Notes under the pieces: generated by a model | Database searches by the model: none | What the model was told of the DNA's origin: nothing | Seen by the model: the letters and a program-made list of their open reading frames with translations, nothing else | Part shown: positions 5,027-5,050 of the stretch, in pieces | Layout: every line of letters begins with the position of its first letter | How positions within the stretch are numbered: the stretch's first letter is position 1 | Made by a program: the position numbers and the translations under genes | Origin: Mycobacterium sp. | Lineage (GTDB): Bacteria; Actinomycetota; Actinomycetes; Mycobacteriales; Mycobacteriaceae | Reading direction: 5' to 3' | Assembly: GCA_023264755.1 (NCBI GenBank) | Contig: JAHFVB010000178.1 | Coordinates: 3,875-8,924 of the forward strand | DNA length: 5,050 bases

Positions 5027-5050
5027 CCGCCGGCCCCCCGAGCCCGCCAG

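Noticed and set aside
5027..5050. A gene start or terminator in the last 24 bases
   Set aside because: The stretch is C/G-rich with no start codon context, ribosome-binding site or stem followed by T-run; too short to call.

Overview
This window is high-GC actinobacterial DNA and almost certainly comes from a Mycobacterium. GTG starts are frequent, genes overlap by 4 bases (GTGA), and the gene set matches the Rv0530-Rv0536 neighbourhood of M. tuberculosis as I remember it. No PE_PGRS gene is present, which would fit a species outside the M. tuberculosis complex such as a member of the M. avium complex; the species call is inference. The region is chromosomal housekeeping DNA. I see no insertion sequence, phage gene, CRISPR array, tRNA or rRNA.

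Layout from left to right. (1) Bases 2-643 (+) hold the C-terminal part of a MinD/ParA-like ATPase (Rv0530-like). Its Walker A region lies upstream of the window. (2) Bases 640-801 (-) hold a 53-residue single-pass membrane protein that meets the ATPase tail to tail on one CTAG. (3) A 50-base divergent spacer holds an excellent ribosome-binding site and a candidate -10 for the small gene. On the other strand it holds a candidate leaderless promoter for the next gene. (4) Bases 852-1187 (+) encode a DUF4229-type two-helix membrane protein. (5) Bases 1184-2233 (+) encode a class-V, fold-type-I PLP enzyme overlapping the previous gene by 4 bases. (6) Bases 2240-3121 (-) are menA, converging on the PLP gene with 6 bases between stops. 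(7) A 100-base divergent spacer contains inverted repeats and no TA dinucleotide. (8) Bases 3222-3998 (+) encode S-methyl-5'-thioadenosine phosphorylase. (9) Bases 3995-5026 (+) encode an extended-SDR, NAD-dependent sugar-nucleotide epimerase/dehydratase (GalE3-like) that overlaps the phosphorylase gene by 4 bases.

How the genes work together. MenA makes demethylmenaquinone, the lipid electron carrier of the respiratory chain. The phosphorylase clears methylthioadenosine left by polyamine and SAM chemistry and returns adenine. The SDR protein probably modifies a nucleotide sugar. The two GTGA overlaps define two translationally coupled pairs, DUF4229 with the PLP enzyme and phosphorylase with SDR. 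No shared pathway between partners is evident from sequence alone.

I found no convincing new multi-gene system. The items most worth a second look are the PLP enzyme in the interval where M. tuberculosis carries PE_PGRS6 and fabH, the zinc-ribbon-like insertion in the epimerase with one apparent ligand replaced by glycine, the compact small membrane gene, and the repeat-rich, TA-free menA/mtnP divergent spacer.
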